From Ga0077555 sp046154645 (GTDB lineage: Bacteria; Pseudomonadota; Alphaproteobacteria; Rhizobiales; Hyphomicrobiaceae), in the NCBI GenBank assembly GCA_046154645.1, contig JBJXDZ010000172.1:1-64000 (forward strand): a stretch of DNA of 64,000 bases, given 5' to 3'. Positions 7,907 to 15,992 of this stretch are shown one piece after another. A model generated the notes under the pieces. That model was not told the DNA's origin. It made no database searches and was given only the letters and a program-made list of their open reading frames with translations. The translations under genes were made by a program, and so were the position numbers. The first letter of the stretch is position 1; each line of letters starts with the position of its first letter.

Positions 7907-8061
7907 GGATGCGAAGTGCGCATCTGAAGGCCGAACAGGAAACTGGGCATCCGAAGTGCCAACAAGGTTGAGACGGCGCGGATGCGAAGTGGGCATTCGA
8001 AGCGCCAACGAGGTTGAGACGGCGCGGATGCGAAGTGGGCATTCGGAGCGCCAACAAGAGT
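7907..8061 (+). repeat. Tandem covarying hairpin repeats, rpsH-rplF gap
   Basis: Three hairpins: 7907-7925 (GGATGC, loop GAAGTGC, GCATCT), 7980-7998 and 8026-8044 (each GGATGC, loop GAAGTGG, GCATTC; GU pairs allowed). The last two sit in a 46-bp direct repeat with the shared flank GCGCCAAC. A half copy at 7943-7960 lacks the left arm. Compared with the copies near 7.06 and 9.9 kb the stem changes from GGTTGC/GCAACC to GGATGC/GCATCC, while the loop GNAGTGG is kept. Confidence 0.7.
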
Positions 8062-8070
8062 GAGGCGAAC

Positions 8071-8613
8071 ATGTCGCGCATCGGCAAGAAGCCGGTTCCC
8101 GTGCCGGCCAACGTGCAGGCCACGATCGAAGGCCAGATCGTCAAGATCAAGGGGCCGAAGGGTGAGCTTATGCTTACGCTTCCCGAGGAGATCAAGGTCG
8201 AGAAGGCGGCGACCGGCATCGCCGTGACACCGCGCGACGAGACCAAGGACGCGCGCTCCAAGTGGGGCATGTCGCGCACCTTGATCGAAAATCAGATCAA
8301 GGGTGTGGTCGATGGCTACACGCAAGTCCTCGAAATTCATGGCGTCGGTTTTCGCGCCGCCATGAAGGGCAAAGACCTGCAGATGCAAATCGGCTATAGC
8401 CACGACATCATCTATCCGATCCCGGCGGGCATCACCATCGCCCTCGAGGGACCGAAGAAAGACACCATCATCCGCATCAGCGGCACCGACAAGCAAAAGG
8501 TCGGGCAGGTGGCGGCCGAGCTTCGCGCCTATCGCAAGCCTGAGCCGTACCAGGGTAAAGGCGTCCGCTATCAGGGCGAATTTATCCTCCGCAAGGAAGG
8601 CAAGAAGAAGTAA
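8071..8613 (+). CDS. rplF: 50S ribosomal protein L6
   Basis: 180 residues from ATG 8071 (MSRIGKKPVPVPANVQ), the standard start; the frame stays open upstream through the repeat region but that part is not homologous. The second domain carries the L6 signature PEPYQGKGVRYQGE. L6 stabilises the GTPase-associated region of the 50S subunit. rplR follows after 11 nt. Confidence 0.97.
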   Translation: MSRIGKKPVPVPANVQATIEGQIVKIKGPKGELMLTLPEEIKVEKAATGIAVTPRDETKDARSKWGMSRTLIENQIKGVVDGYTQVLEIHGVGFRAAMKGKDLQMQIGYSHDIIYPIPAGITIALEGPKKDTIIRISGTDKQKVGQVAAELRAYRKPEPYQGKGVRYQGEFILRKEGKKK

Positions 8614-8624
8614 GGGACCGAGCG

Positions 8625-8987
8625 ATGAGCGCGCACGACAAACTGTTTCAGCGACGCCGCACGCGCGTGCGCCGCTCGCTTCACAAGGTGGCAAGCGGCC
8701 GGCCGCGTCTGTCGGTGTTTCGCTCGTCGAAGCACATCTATGCCCAGGTCATCGATGATGCGAAGGGCGTGACGCTAGCCGCCGCATCGAGCCTGGACAA
8801 GGAGCTCAAAGGCAAGTTGCCCAAGGGCACCGATAAGTCAGCCGCAGCCGAGGTCGGCAAGCTGGTGGCGGCCCGTGCCGTTCAGGCCGGCATCAAGAAT
8901 GTCGTGTTCGACCGCGGCGGCTACATCTATCATGGGCGCGTCAAGGCGCTCGCCGACGCCGCCCGCGAGGCGGGTTTGAGCTTCTAA
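8625..8987 (+). CDS. rplR: 50S ribosomal protein L18
   Basis: 120 residues. RRTRVRRSLHKVASGRPRLSVFRSSKH is split across the N-terminal 5S-binding part (shown here in two overlapping conserved pieces), and VFDRGGYIYHGRVKALADAAREAGL is the C-terminal L18 signature region. L18 brings 5S rRNA into the 50S subunit together with L5. The gene lies between rplF and rpsE in the normal spc order. Confidence 0.97.
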   Translation: MSAHDKLFQRRRTRVRRSLHKVASGRPRLSVFRSSKHIYAQVIDDAKGVTLAAASSLDKELKGKLPKGTDKSAAAEVGKLVAARAVQAGIKNVVFDRGGYIYHGRVKALADAAREAGLSF

Positions 8988-9011
8988 GTCAGCGGAAAAG
9001 GAATCAGGGAC

Positions 9012-9590
9012 GTGGCACGCAATCCCTCGAGAGATCGGGACCGCGACGACGATCGCAAGAGCGAGTTCACCGACAAGCTGGTGGCGCTCAATCGCGTCGC
9101 CAAGGTTGTGAAGGGTGGCAAGCGGTTCGGCTTCGCAGCCCTTGTTGTGGTGGGTGATCAGGGGGGACAGGTCGGTTTCGGCCACGGCAAGGCGCGTGAA
9201 GTGCCGGAAGCCATCCGCAAGGCGACCGAAGCAGCGCGCCGCGCGTTGCTCCGGGTGCCCATGCGTGACAAGCGCACCTTGCATCACGATAGCACCGGCC
9301 AGCATGGCGCCGGCAAGGTCATTGTGCGCGCCGCGCCTCCCGGCACCGGCATCATCGCCGGCGGCCCCATGCGCGCCGTGTTCGAAATGCTCGGCGTCAA
9401 GGACGTGGTGGCCAAGTCGCTCGGCAGCACCAACCCCTACAACATGGTGCGCGCCACCTTCGACGCCCTGAAGGCGCAGGAGAACCCGCGTGGTGTTGCC
9501 GCCCGTCGCGGCAAGAAGGTATCCGAGATCGTCTCGCGTCGCCGTGACCAGGCGGGCGATGCTTCCGAGGCCGTGCAGGATTCGGCTTGA
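9012..9590 (+). CDS. rpsE: 30S ribosomal protein S5
   Basis: 192 residues from GTG 9012. The double-stranded RNA-binding part contains GGKRFGFAALVVVGDQ and GFGHGKAREVPEAI, followed by the C-terminal GGPMRAVFEMLGVKDVVAKS and NMVRATFDAL. S5 helps hold the decoding site and mRNA channel. The acidic/basic N-terminus (RDRDRDDDRK) is common in alphaproteobacteria. A 66-nt gap precedes rpmD. Confidence 0.97.
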   Translation: MARNPSRDRDRDDDRKSEFTDKLVALNRVAKVVKGGKRFGFAALVVVGDQGGQVGFGHGKAREVPEAIRKATEAARRALLRVPMRDKRTLHHDSTGQHGAGKVIVRAAPPGTGIIAGGPMRAVFEMLGVKDVVAKSLGSTNPYNMVRATFDALKAQENPRGVAARRGKKVSEIVSRRRDQAGDASEAVQDSA

Positions 9591-9656
9591 ACGTGACATG
9601 GACCCGATGCGGCGCTGCGGCGTTGGTCTCGATTTCGACTTTGAAGGTGATGTGAC

Positions 9657-9866
9657 ATGGCAAACGCCACGAAGGGTTCCGGCAAGACGGTGACGGTAGA
9701 GCAGTTCCGCGCTGCCTGCCGCCGTCCCGAGATCCAAACCCAGACCTTGAAGGGCCTCGGCCTCAATAAGGTCAACCGCCGCCGCGTGCTGCTCGATACG
9801 CCGGAGGTGCGGGGCATGGTGCACCGGATCCGCCATCTGGTGCGCATCGTCGACGACAAGCCGTAA
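9657..9866 (+). CDS. rpmD: 50S ribosomal protein L30
   Basis: 69 residues. After an 11-residue N-terminal part the L30 motif appears: TLKGLGLNKVNRRRVLLDTP and the ending RIRHLVRIVDD. L30 is a small ferredoxin-like protein on the solvent side of the large subunit. The 124-nt gap after it carries more of the hairpin repeats. Confidence 0.95.
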   Translation: MANATKGSGKTVTVEQFRAACRRPEIQTQTLKGLGLNKVNRRRVLLDTPEVRGMVHRIRHLVRIVDDKP

Positions 9867-9871
9867 CGCCC

Positions 9872-9972
9872 CGGTTGCCGCGCAGGCAACCGAGCGCGCT
9901 AGGAACACGGCGCCGGTTGCGGAGTGGGCAACCGAAGGCCCGGAAGTAAAGACGTCGGGCAACCGAAGGCGC
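9872..9972 (+). repeat. Covarying hairpin repeats, rpmD-rplO gap
   Basis: CGGTTGCC (9872-9879) pairs with GGCAACCG (9885-9892) around GCGCA, six bases after the rpmD stop. GGTTGC (9915-9920) pairs with GCAACC (9928-9933) around GGAGTGG and is followed by CGAAGG. A half copy at 9955-9971 keeps GGGCAACCGAAGG only. The last three share the layout seen at 7057-7109. Confidence 0.6.
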
Positions 9973-9990
9973 AATTCAGGAGACTTTGTT

Positions 9991-10539
9991 ATGCGGCTCA
10001 ATGAGATCAAGGACCGGGAAGGCTCACGCAAGACGCGCGTGCGCGTGGGCCGCGGTATCGGCTCTGGCGTCGGCAAGACCGGTGGACGTGGCGGCAAGGG
10101 CCAGACAGCGCGTTCTGGCGTCCGTCTGGGTGGCTTCGAAGGCGGCCAGATGCCGCTCCATCGCCGCCTGCCCAAGCGTGGCTTCAATCCGATCAATCCC
10201 AAGTTCTACAACGAGATCGGCATCGATACGTTGCAAGGCGCGGTCGACACGGGCCGGCTTGATGCCTCCAAGACCATCGACGTGGCAGCCCTGAAGGCAG
10301 CCGGTATCATCCGGCGCGAATTGGACGGTGTGCGCGTCCTCGGTAACGGCGAGCTCAAGGCTCGGCTTACCGTGCGGGTCAATCACGCCACAGCGTCGGC
10401 CAAGGCGGCGATCGAGAAGGCTGGCGGATCCGTCGACCTGATCATGCCCAAGGTTCTTGAGGCTGACGAGAAGAAGCGCGCCAAGACGGCCGCCAAGAAG
10501 TCCAAGACGGCAAAGAAGTCTGGTGGCTCTGACGAGTAA
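9991..10539 (+). CDS. rplO: 50S ribosomal protein L15
   Basis: 182 residues. MRLNEIKDREGSRKTRVRVG is the standard start, and the glycine-rich GGRGGKGQTARSG core and FEGGQMPLHRRLPKRGF identify L15. The C-terminal 20 residues are a Lys/Ala-rich tail (KKSKTAKKSG), longer than in E. coli (144 residues). GGAGA lies ahead of the ATG. Confidence 0.97.
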   Translation: MRLNEIKDREGSRKTRVRVGRGIGSGVGKTGGRGGKGQTARSGVRLGGFEGGQMPLHRRLPKRGFNPINPKFYNEIGIDTLQGAVDTGRLDASKTIDVAALKAAGIIRRELDGVRVLGNGELKARLTVRVNHATASAKAAIEKAGGSVDLIMPKVLEADEKKRAKTAAKKSKTAKKSGGSDE

Positions 10540-10603
10540 GAGCAAAGGCTTTGCAGCTGTCGGCTTTATCCCGATTGGGGACAGGGCACATGGGCTGAAG
10601 CGG

Positions 10604-10641
10604 AACTGACGCACAACGTATTGCAACGGACGGCGTCAGTT
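10604..10641 (+). other. Stem-loop before secY
   Basis: AACTGACGC (10604-10612) and GCGTCAGTT (10633-10641) form a perfect 9-bp stem with a 20-nt loop, in the middle of the 212-nt rplO-secY gap. No T run follows, so it is a candidate attenuator or RNA processing site between the ribosomal genes and secY. Nothing else in this gap is recognised. Confidence 0.45.
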
Positions 10642-10751
10642 GCCATCTTCGGTCTGATCTGGATGTGCATCGCAGAATTCTCCATGCTGGGCATGGGCGT
10701 GGGAACCGGGTGAACGGATCCCACGACAACGTTCCGGGAGCCTGACCCACT

Positions 10752-12110
10752 ATGGTATCCGCGGCCGAACAGCTTGCCTCCAACCTCAATTTCGGCGCGC
10801 TCGCCAAAGCAGAGGATCTGAAGCGCCGCATCTGGTTCACATTGGGCGCTCTGCTCGTCTATCGCCTGGGCACCTTTATCCCTATGCCCGGCATCAATCC
10901 TGCCGCTTTTGCCGAGAACTTCAAGGCAAGCTCCGAGGGCATGCTGGGGTTGATCAATTTGTTCGCCGGCGGCGCCATTGAGCGCATGGCGATCTTTGCC
11001 CTCAACATCATGCCGTATATCTCGGCGTCAATTATCATGCAGATCATGGGCTCGCTGTCGCCGACGCTCATGGCGCTGAAGAAAGAGGGCGAGCAGGGCC
11101 GCAAGCAGATCAACCAGTATACCCGCTACTTGACGGTGGCCTTGGCCGCGTTCCAGGCATTGGGTGTTGCCATCGGATTGGAAGGGCGAACCTCCTCGGT
11201 CGGCAACGTCGTTTTCGATCCGGGCTGGTTCTTCCGCATCTCGACGATCATCACGCTGGTTGGCGGTACGATGTTCCTGATGTGGCTCGGCGAGCAGATC
11301 ACGCAGCGTGGTGTCGGCAACGGCACCTCGCTGATCATCTTCGCGGGCATCGTCGCTGGACTTCCCGGTGCGCTCACCGGTTTGCTGGATCTCGGCAAGC
11401 AGGGCGGCATCTCGACCTTCAAGCTGCTGGCCCTGATTGCGCTGATGCTGGCCTCCGTGGCTGCCATCGTCTACGTCGAGAGCGCGCAGCGGCGACTGCT
11501 CATCCAGTATCCGAAGCGACAAGTCGGCAACCGCATGTTCCAGGGCGAGGCGTCGCACCTGCCGCTGAAGCTTAACTCCGCCGGCGTCATCCCGCCGATC
11601 TTCGCCTCGTCGCTCCTGCTGCTGCCGGTGACCGCTGCCAGCTTCATGCAGAACCCCGCTAATCCCGGGCCTGAATGGGTGACGCTACTGCTGACTTGGC
11701 TCGGCCGCGGCCAGCCGATTTACATTCTGCTGTTCGTGGGGCTGATCGTCTTCTTCGCCTTCTTCTACACCAACATCATGTTCAATCCGGATGAGACGGC
11801 GGAGAACCTGCGCAAGTACGGCGGCTTCCTACCCGGCATCCGTCCAGGCGCGAAGACCGCTGAATTCATCCGCTATGTGCTAACCCGCATCACCGTCGTT
11901 GGCGCCATCTACATAGCGATCGTCTGCGTCTTGCCCGAGATCCTGACGTCATACTGGCAGGTGCCCTTCTATTTTGGTGGCACCTCGCTTCTGATCGCCG
12001 TGAGCGTGACCATGGATACGGTCGCGCAGGTGCACAGCCATCTGATCGCGCACCAGTACGAAGGTCTGATCAAGAAAGCGAAACTCCGAGGCGCGAGGCG
12101 TGGCAAATGA
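10752..12110 (+). CDS. secY: Protein translocase subunit SecY
   Basis: 452 residues with ten hydrophobic segments, the pore-forming subunit of the SecYEG channel in the inner membrane. Recognisable parts are LGTFIPMPGI near residue 40, LNIMPYISASIIMQ (second segment), the cytoplasmic loop with QYPKRQVGNRMF and the C-terminal loop with KYGGFLPGIRPG. It ends the spc cluster and overlaps adk by four bases (ATGA), the usual alphaproteobacterial secY-adk arrangement. Confidence 0.98.
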   Translation: MVSAAEQLASNLNFGALAKAEDLKRRIWFTLGALLVYRLGTFIPMPGINPAAFAENFKASSEGMLGLINLFAGGAIERMAIFALNIMPYISASIIMQIMGSLSPTLMALKKEGEQGRKQINQYTRYLTVALAAFQALGVAIGLEGRTSSVGNVVFDPGWFFRISTIITLVGGTMFLMWLGEQITQRGVGNGTSLIIFAGIVAGLPGALTGLLDLGKQGGISTFKLLALIALMLASVAAIVYVESAQRRLLIQYPKRQVGNRMFQGEASHLPLKLNSAGVIPPIFASSLLLLPVTAASFMQNPANPGPEWVTLLLTWLGRGQPIYILLFVGLIVFFAFFYTNIMFNPDETAENLRKYGGFLPGIRPGAKTAEFIRYVLTRITVVGAIYIAIVCVLPEILTSYWQVPFYFGGTSLLIAVSVTMDTVAQVHSHLIAHQYEGLIKKAKLRGARRGK

Positions 12111-12781
12111 GCGCGAAGGGTGCGATGAATCTGATCCTGCTCGGGCCACCTGGCGCCGGCAAGGGGACACAGTCGAAGGAGATTTCGGCCAAGCGCGGCC
12201 TGGTGCAGCTCTCAACCGGTGACATGCTCCGGGCCGCGGTCAAGGCTGGCACCAAGGTTGGCCTCGCCGCCAAGACGATCATGGACAAGGGTGACCTGGT
12301 CTCGGACGAGGTCGTTGTTGGCATCATCTCGGAGCGCATCGATGCGCCGGATTGCGCCAAGGGCTTTATCCTCGATGGCTTCCCGCGGACATTGAACCAG
12401 GCGTCGGCCCTTGACGACCTGCTGGCCCAGAAAAAGAAGAAGTTGAACGCCGTCATCGAGTTGAAGGTCGACTACAACCAGCTCGTCGAACGCATCGTCG
12501 GTCGTTACGCCTGCGCCAAATGCGGGGAGGGCTACCACGACCGATTTCGCCGGCCGAAGGTGCGCCAGGAATGCGATGTCTGCAAAGGCACTGAGTTCAC
12601 GCGCCGGGCCGACGACAACGCCGAAACCGTCACCAATCGCCTTATGGCCTACTATCGTGAAACGGCCCCGCTCACGGGTTACTACTACTGCAAGAAGACG
12701 TTGCGAGCCGTCGACGGCATGGCACCGATAGCTGAGGTGGCCAAAGCCATTGATCAGCTGTTGGATGACGAAAGCAAGTAG
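12107..12781 (+). CDS. adk: Adenylate kinase (long form, four-Cys LID)
   Basis: Catalyses ATP + AMP to 2 ADP. 224 residues; P-loop GPPGAGKGTQ near residues 13-22, AMP-binding STGDMLR, and FPRTLNQA. The LID (about residues 130-165) contains CAKC and CDVC pairs, which in related enzymes bind structural zinc. The start overlaps secY; ATG 12125 (MNLILLGPPG) is an alternative that would fit most homologues. A 402-nt gap follows. Confidence 0.97.
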   Translation: MSAKGAMNLILLGPPGAGKGTQSKEISAKRGLVQLSTGDMLRAAVKAGTKVGLAAKTIMDKGDLVSDEVVVGIISERIDAPDCAKGFILDGFPRTLNQASALDDLLAQKKKKLNAVIELKVDYNQLVERIVGRYACAKCGEGYHDRFRRPKVRQECDVCKGTEFTRRADDNAETVTNRLMAYYRETAPLTGYYYCKKTLRAVDGMAPIAEVAKAIDQLLDDESK

Positions 12782-12811
12782 CGGCCGTTGAAAAGGCGGT
12801 TGCCAGTGGAG

Positions 12812-12840
12812 TTGACGAGTCGTTGCGCCTTGGTTACAAG
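12812..12840 (+). promoter_or_regulatory. Possible promoter for the rpsM-rpoA genes
   Basis: TTGACG (12812-12817) followed after 16 nt by TTACAA (12834-12839), or after 17 nt by TACAAG, resembles a housekeeping promoter. It lies 31 nt after adk and would serve rpsM, rpsK, rpoA and rplQ. The -10 match is weak and the assignment is tentative. Confidence 0.35.
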
Positions 12841-12916
12841 GAAGTCAATTCGCAACGAATTTGATGGCCGTGAACCCCGGGCAAATGCGCGCGGGACGCG
12901 GTCGTTGCGCATTTTT
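12819..12916 (+). promoter_or_regulatory. Attenuator-like RNA region in the adk-rpsM gap
   Basis: Segment 1, GTCGTTGCGC (12819-12828), recurs exactly as segment 4 at 12901-12910. Segment 2, CGCAACGA (12851-12858), can pair with either copy. Segment 3, AAATGCGC (12883-12890), pairs with GCGCATTT (12907-12914), which runs into five Ts. Pairing 2:4 excludes the 3:4 terminator-like hairpin; pairing 1:2 would allow it. The remaining bases to rpsM (12917-13183) show nothing I can identify. Confidence 0.45.
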
Positions 12917-13183
12917 CGGGAAGTTGACTGCCTTCCCGACCTATGCGCTGAAGGATTTGCGGCATTTGCATGCGGTCGGCATGTGCCCCGAAGGACCGCA
13001 AGGTTTGGACGGACCAGCCGCGGCTGAGGTTGCACACGCGCTGCTGCTCGTTCTGTGGCCATCGGGCACGGAAAGCGCGCAGTGCGCGACAGATGCTACT
13101 GATGCTTGAGAGGGTGGCGGCGCCATGGGGCAACTCGGCTCCAACGCCGCTGAGAGACGAAACCGGTTGCCAGGAGACGAGAC

Positions 13184-13561
13184 GTGGCCCGTATCGCAGG
13201 TGTGAACATCCCGACCCAGAAGCGCGTCATCATCGCGCTCCAGTATATCCATGGCATCGGCCCGAAATTCGCCAAGGACATCTGCAAGACCGTGAACATT
13301 CCAGCGGAGCGGCGCGTCAACGAGCTGACCGACGCCGAAGTGCTACAGATCCGCGAGGCCATCGATCGCGATCACGTCGTCGAAGGCGACCTGCGCCGCG
13401 AAGTTGCGATGAACATCAAGCGCCTCATGGACCTCGGCTGCTATCGGGGCCTTCGCCATCGTCGTGGCCTGCCTGTCCGCGGCCAGCGCACCCACACCAA
13501 TGCACGGACCCGCAAAGGCCCGGCCAAGCCCATCGCCGGCAAGAAGCAAGCCACCAAGTAA
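13184..13561 (+). CDS. rpsM: 30S ribosomal protein S13
   Basis: 125 residues from GTG 13184 (MARIAGVNIPTQKRV). YIHGIGPKFAKDIC and the C-terminal RGLPVRGQRTHTNARTRKGP are S13 signatures. S13 bridges the 30S head to the large subunit and contacts P-site tRNA. GGAGACGAG sits upstream. It starts the alpha cluster; a 145-nt gap without recognisable structure separates it from rpsK. Confidence 0.97.
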   Translation: MARIAGVNIPTQKRVIIALQYIHGIGPKFAKDICKTVNIPAERRVNELTDAEVLQIREAIDRDHVVEGDLRREVAMNIKRLMDLGCYRGLRHRRGLPVRGQRTHTNARTRKGPAKPIAGKKQATK

Positions 13562-13706
13562 CTCTCGCGCGATTGCGGCCTTCGATCGGATTGGACCAGC
13601 GCCGTTGCCGATTGATGGCAGCACGCTCGTTCACGGGGCACCACCCTGATCGACGTCCCCGCATTCGACCAACAATCGCCGACAACCAGTTTCGGAACTC
13701 AATCGC

Positions 13707-14111
13707 ATGGCCAAGGAAGAGAAGCAGGCACCGCGCGGCAAGATGCGCCGTCGCGAGAAGAAGAACATCGCTTCGGGCGTCGCGCACGTGAACGCGTCGT
13801 TCAACAACACGATGATCACGATCACCGACGCGCAGGGCAATACCATCGCCTGGTCCTCTTCGGGCACCATGGGCTTCAAGGGCTCGCGCAAGTCAACGCC
13901 CTACGCCGCCCAGGTCGCTGCCGAGGACGCCGGCAAGAAGGCGATGGAGCACGGCATGAAGACCGTTGAGGTCGAGGTCTGCGGTCCCGGCTCCGGCCGT
14001 GAGTCGGCACTGCGTGCCTTGCAGGCGGTGGGCTTTCAGGTCACCTCCATCCGCGATGTGACGCCGATCCCCCATAATGGTTGCCGCCCGCGCAAGCGCC
14101 GCCGCGTCTGA
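13707..14111 (+). CDS. rpsK: 30S ribosomal protein S11
   Basis: 134 residues. HVNASFNNTMITITD and the ending IPHNGCRPRKRRRV are S11 signatures. S11 forms the 30S platform near the mRNA exit. The basic N-terminus (KEEKQAPRGKMRRREKKN) precedes the core. The gap to rpoA is 171 nt and contains a strong hairpin. Confidence 0.97.
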   Translation: MAKEEKQAPRGKMRRREKKNIASGVAHVNASFNNTMITITDAQGNTIAWSSSGTMGFKGSRKSTPYAAQVAAEDAGKKAMEHGMKTVEVEVCGPGSGRESALRALQAVGFQVTSIRDVTPIPHNGCRPRKRRRV

Positions 14112-14119
14112 CACTTTCC

Positions 14120-14144
14120 TGGCGCCTCCTCAACCGAGGCGCCA
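14120..14144 (+). other. Stem-loop, rpsK-rpoA gap
   Basis: TGGCGCCTC (14120-14128) and GAGGCGCCA (14136-14144) form a perfect 9-bp stem around CTCAACC, eight bases after the rpsK stop. No T run follows. It may protect or process the upstream mRNA, or partly end transcription before rpoA. Confidence 0.5.
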
Positions 14145-14282
14145 TCAGCTGGCCGGCCCTCGTGGCCGTGCCCGGTTTGTCGTCGGCGGGGCAGCGCCAG
14201 CCCCCGCTGAATATTCGGTCAGCGATTGCCGCTGGCCATGGTGCCCGTGCCGGACCGATAGGCGTCCGGCCTCAGCTTCGGG

Positions 14283-15308
14283 GTGATCAAAGTGCTGCAA
14301 AAAAACTGGCAGGATCTCATCAAGCCGAACAAGCTCCAGGTCGAAGCCGGCCGTGAGAAGGATCGGATCGCGACGCTGGTGGCTGAGCCGCTGGAGCGGG
14401 GCTTTGGCATGACGCTTGGCAATGCGCTGCGTCGCGTGCTGCTGTCGTCGCTGCAAGGCTCCGCGATTACCAGCGTGCAGATTGACGGCGTCCTGCACGA
14501 GTTCTCGTCGATCCCCGGCGTCCGCGAGGACGTCACCAACATCATTCTCAACATCAAGGACATCGCACTTCGCGTCCACTCGGACGGCGTCAAGCGCATG
14601 GTCCTGAAAAAGGAAGGCCGCGGGCCCGCCAAGGCCGGTGATATCGAGACCTCGTCCGACGTCGAGATCCTCAATCCCGAGCACGTCATCTGCACGCTCG
14701 ACCAGGGCGCGTCGATCCGCATGGAATTCACTGCCGCCATGGGCAAGGGTTACGTCCAGGCCGACCGCAACCGCCCAGACGACGCACCGATCGGGTTGAT
14801 CCCTGTCGACAGCCTCTACAGCCCGGTCAAGAAGGTGTCCTACAAGGTTGAGAACACCCGCGAAGGCCAGATCCTCAACTACGATAAGTTGACGATGAAC
14901 GTCGAGACCGACGGTTCCATCAAGGCCGAGGACGCGGTGGCCCTTGCTGCCCGCATCCTGCAAGATCAGTTGACCGTGTTCATCAACTTCGAGGAGCCGA
15001 AGAAGGCGGTCGAGGAACGCTCGCATCCTGAACTGGCCTTCAACGCCGCGCTGCTCAAGAAGGTGGACGAACTCGAGCTGTCCGTGCGTTCGGCCAACTG
15101 CTTGAAGAATGACAACATCGTCTACATCGGCGACCTGATCCAGAAGACCGAGGCCGAGATGCTGCGCACACCGAACTTCGGACGCAAATCGCTGAACGAG
15201 ATCAAGGAGGTTCTGGCCTCCATGGGTCTGCACCTCGGCATGGAAGTTCCGAACTGGCCGCCAGACAATATCGAAGACTTGGCCAAGCGCTACGAGGACC
15301 AGTTCTAG
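14283..15308 (+). CDS. rpoA: DNA-directed RNA polymerase subunit alpha
   Basis: 341 residues. The N-terminal dimerisation domain contains GFGMTLGNALRRVLLSS, and the C-terminal domain has SVRSANCLKNDNIVYIGDLI and TPNFGRKSLNEIKEVL, which bind UP-element DNA and activators. The start is a GTG (14283); GTG 14292 is also possible and close in length. rpoA sits in its conserved place between rpsK and rplQ. Confidence 0.98.
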   Translation: MIKVLQKNWQDLIKPNKLQVEAGREKDRIATLVAEPLERGFGMTLGNALRRVLLSSLQGSAITSVQIDGVLHEFSSIPGVREDVTNIILNIKDIALRVHSDGVKRMVLKKEGRGPAKAGDIETSSDVEILNPEHVICTLDQGASIRMEFTAAMGKGYVQADRNRPDDAPIGLIPVDSLYSPVKKVSYKVENTREGQILNYDKLTMNVETDGSIKAEDAVALAARILQDQLTVFINFEEPKKAVEERSHPELAFNAALLKKVDELELSVRSANCLKNDNIVYIGDLIQKTEAEMLRTPNFGRKSLNEIKEVLASMGLHLGMEVPNWPPDNIEDLAKRYEDQF

Positions 15309-15374
15309 ACGTAGTCTGAGTTCGCGCATGATCAGTCATGAGTTGACTGGCACCTTGCGGCTCGCCGACGTTTT

Positions 15375-15416
15375 CACCACTCACCACTCACCACTCACCA
15401 CTCACCACTCACCACT
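15375..15416 (+). repeat. Heptamer tandem repeat, rpoA-rplQ gap
   Basis: Six perfect head-to-tail copies of CACCACT (42 nt), followed by CATGG. The tract lies in the 164-nt gap between rpoA and rplQ, 57 nt before the rplQ start. It is not inside a recognised gene. Such a perfect array may change copy number by slippage. A normal AAGGAG ribosome-binding site for rplQ lies downstream at about 15460. Confidence 0.9.
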
Positions 15417-15472
15417 CATGGTGCAAGCCAGGGCCACAGAACCCGGCCATCAACAATGTAAGGAGATAACCC

Positions 15473-15907
15473 ATGCGACACGGAAGTCTCGGCCGCCGCT
15501 TCAATCGTGACAGCGGCCACCGTCAGGCGATGTTTTCCAACATGGCTGCGGCACTGATCAAGCACGAGCAGATCGTCACCACTTTGCCGAAGGCGAAAGA
15601 CCTGAAGCGCGTGATGGACAAGTACATCACGCTGGCCAAGCGCGGTGATCTCAACTCCCGCCGCCTCGCTGCCTCGCGCATGCGCGACGAGGACATGGTC
15701 AAGAAGCTATTCGATGTGCTGGCCCCCCGCTACAAGGACCGCAATGGTGGCTACACCCGCGTCCTCAAGGCCGGTTTCCGTTACGGTGATAGCGCCCCGC
15801 GCGCCGTTATCGAGCTGGTCGACCGCGACGTCGCCGTGAAAGGCCGCGAGGATCGCGAGCGTCACGAGGCGGAGATGAAGGCGAAGGGCGACGGCGCCCA
15901 GGCATGA
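15473..15907 (+). CDS. rplQ: 50S ribosomal protein L17
   Basis: 144 residues. MRHGSLGRRFNRDSGHRQAM and the motif HEQIVTTLPKAKDLKRVMDK identify L17; KAGFRYGDSAPRAVIELVDRD ends the core (cited in part). A charged C-terminal tail follows. L17 is near the tunnel exit. AAGGAG lies about 8 nt upstream of the ATG. Confidence 0.97.
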   Translation: MRHGSLGRRFNRDSGHRQAMFSNMAAALIKHEQIVTTLPKAKDLKRVMDKYITLAKRGDLNSRRLAASRMRDEDMVKKLFDVLAPRYKDRNGGYTRVLKAGFRYGDSAPRAVIELVDRDVAVKGREDRERHEAEMKAKGDGAQA

Positions 15908-15992
15908 GGTCGGGCGCAGTTGCTCCCGCACCGCTCGCCAGGTACCCAGTCACCATCCAGTCAGCGAACTCCAATCCGCGTGAGATGAAACG

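Noticed and set aside
12917..13183. A small gene in the adk-rpsM gap
   Set aside because: Open frames exist on both strands but none has a ribosome-binding site with homology; rpmJ, found here in some bacteria, is absent.
14145..15329. A 394-codon open frame on the minus strand
   Set aside because: It lies opposite rpoA, an unmistakable essential gene; the antisense product has only low-complexity, His/Asp/Val-rich sequence.
15375..15416. Short direct repeats considered as a CRISPR array
   Set aside because: The unit is only seven bases with no spacers and no cas genes nearby; it is a simple tandem repeat.
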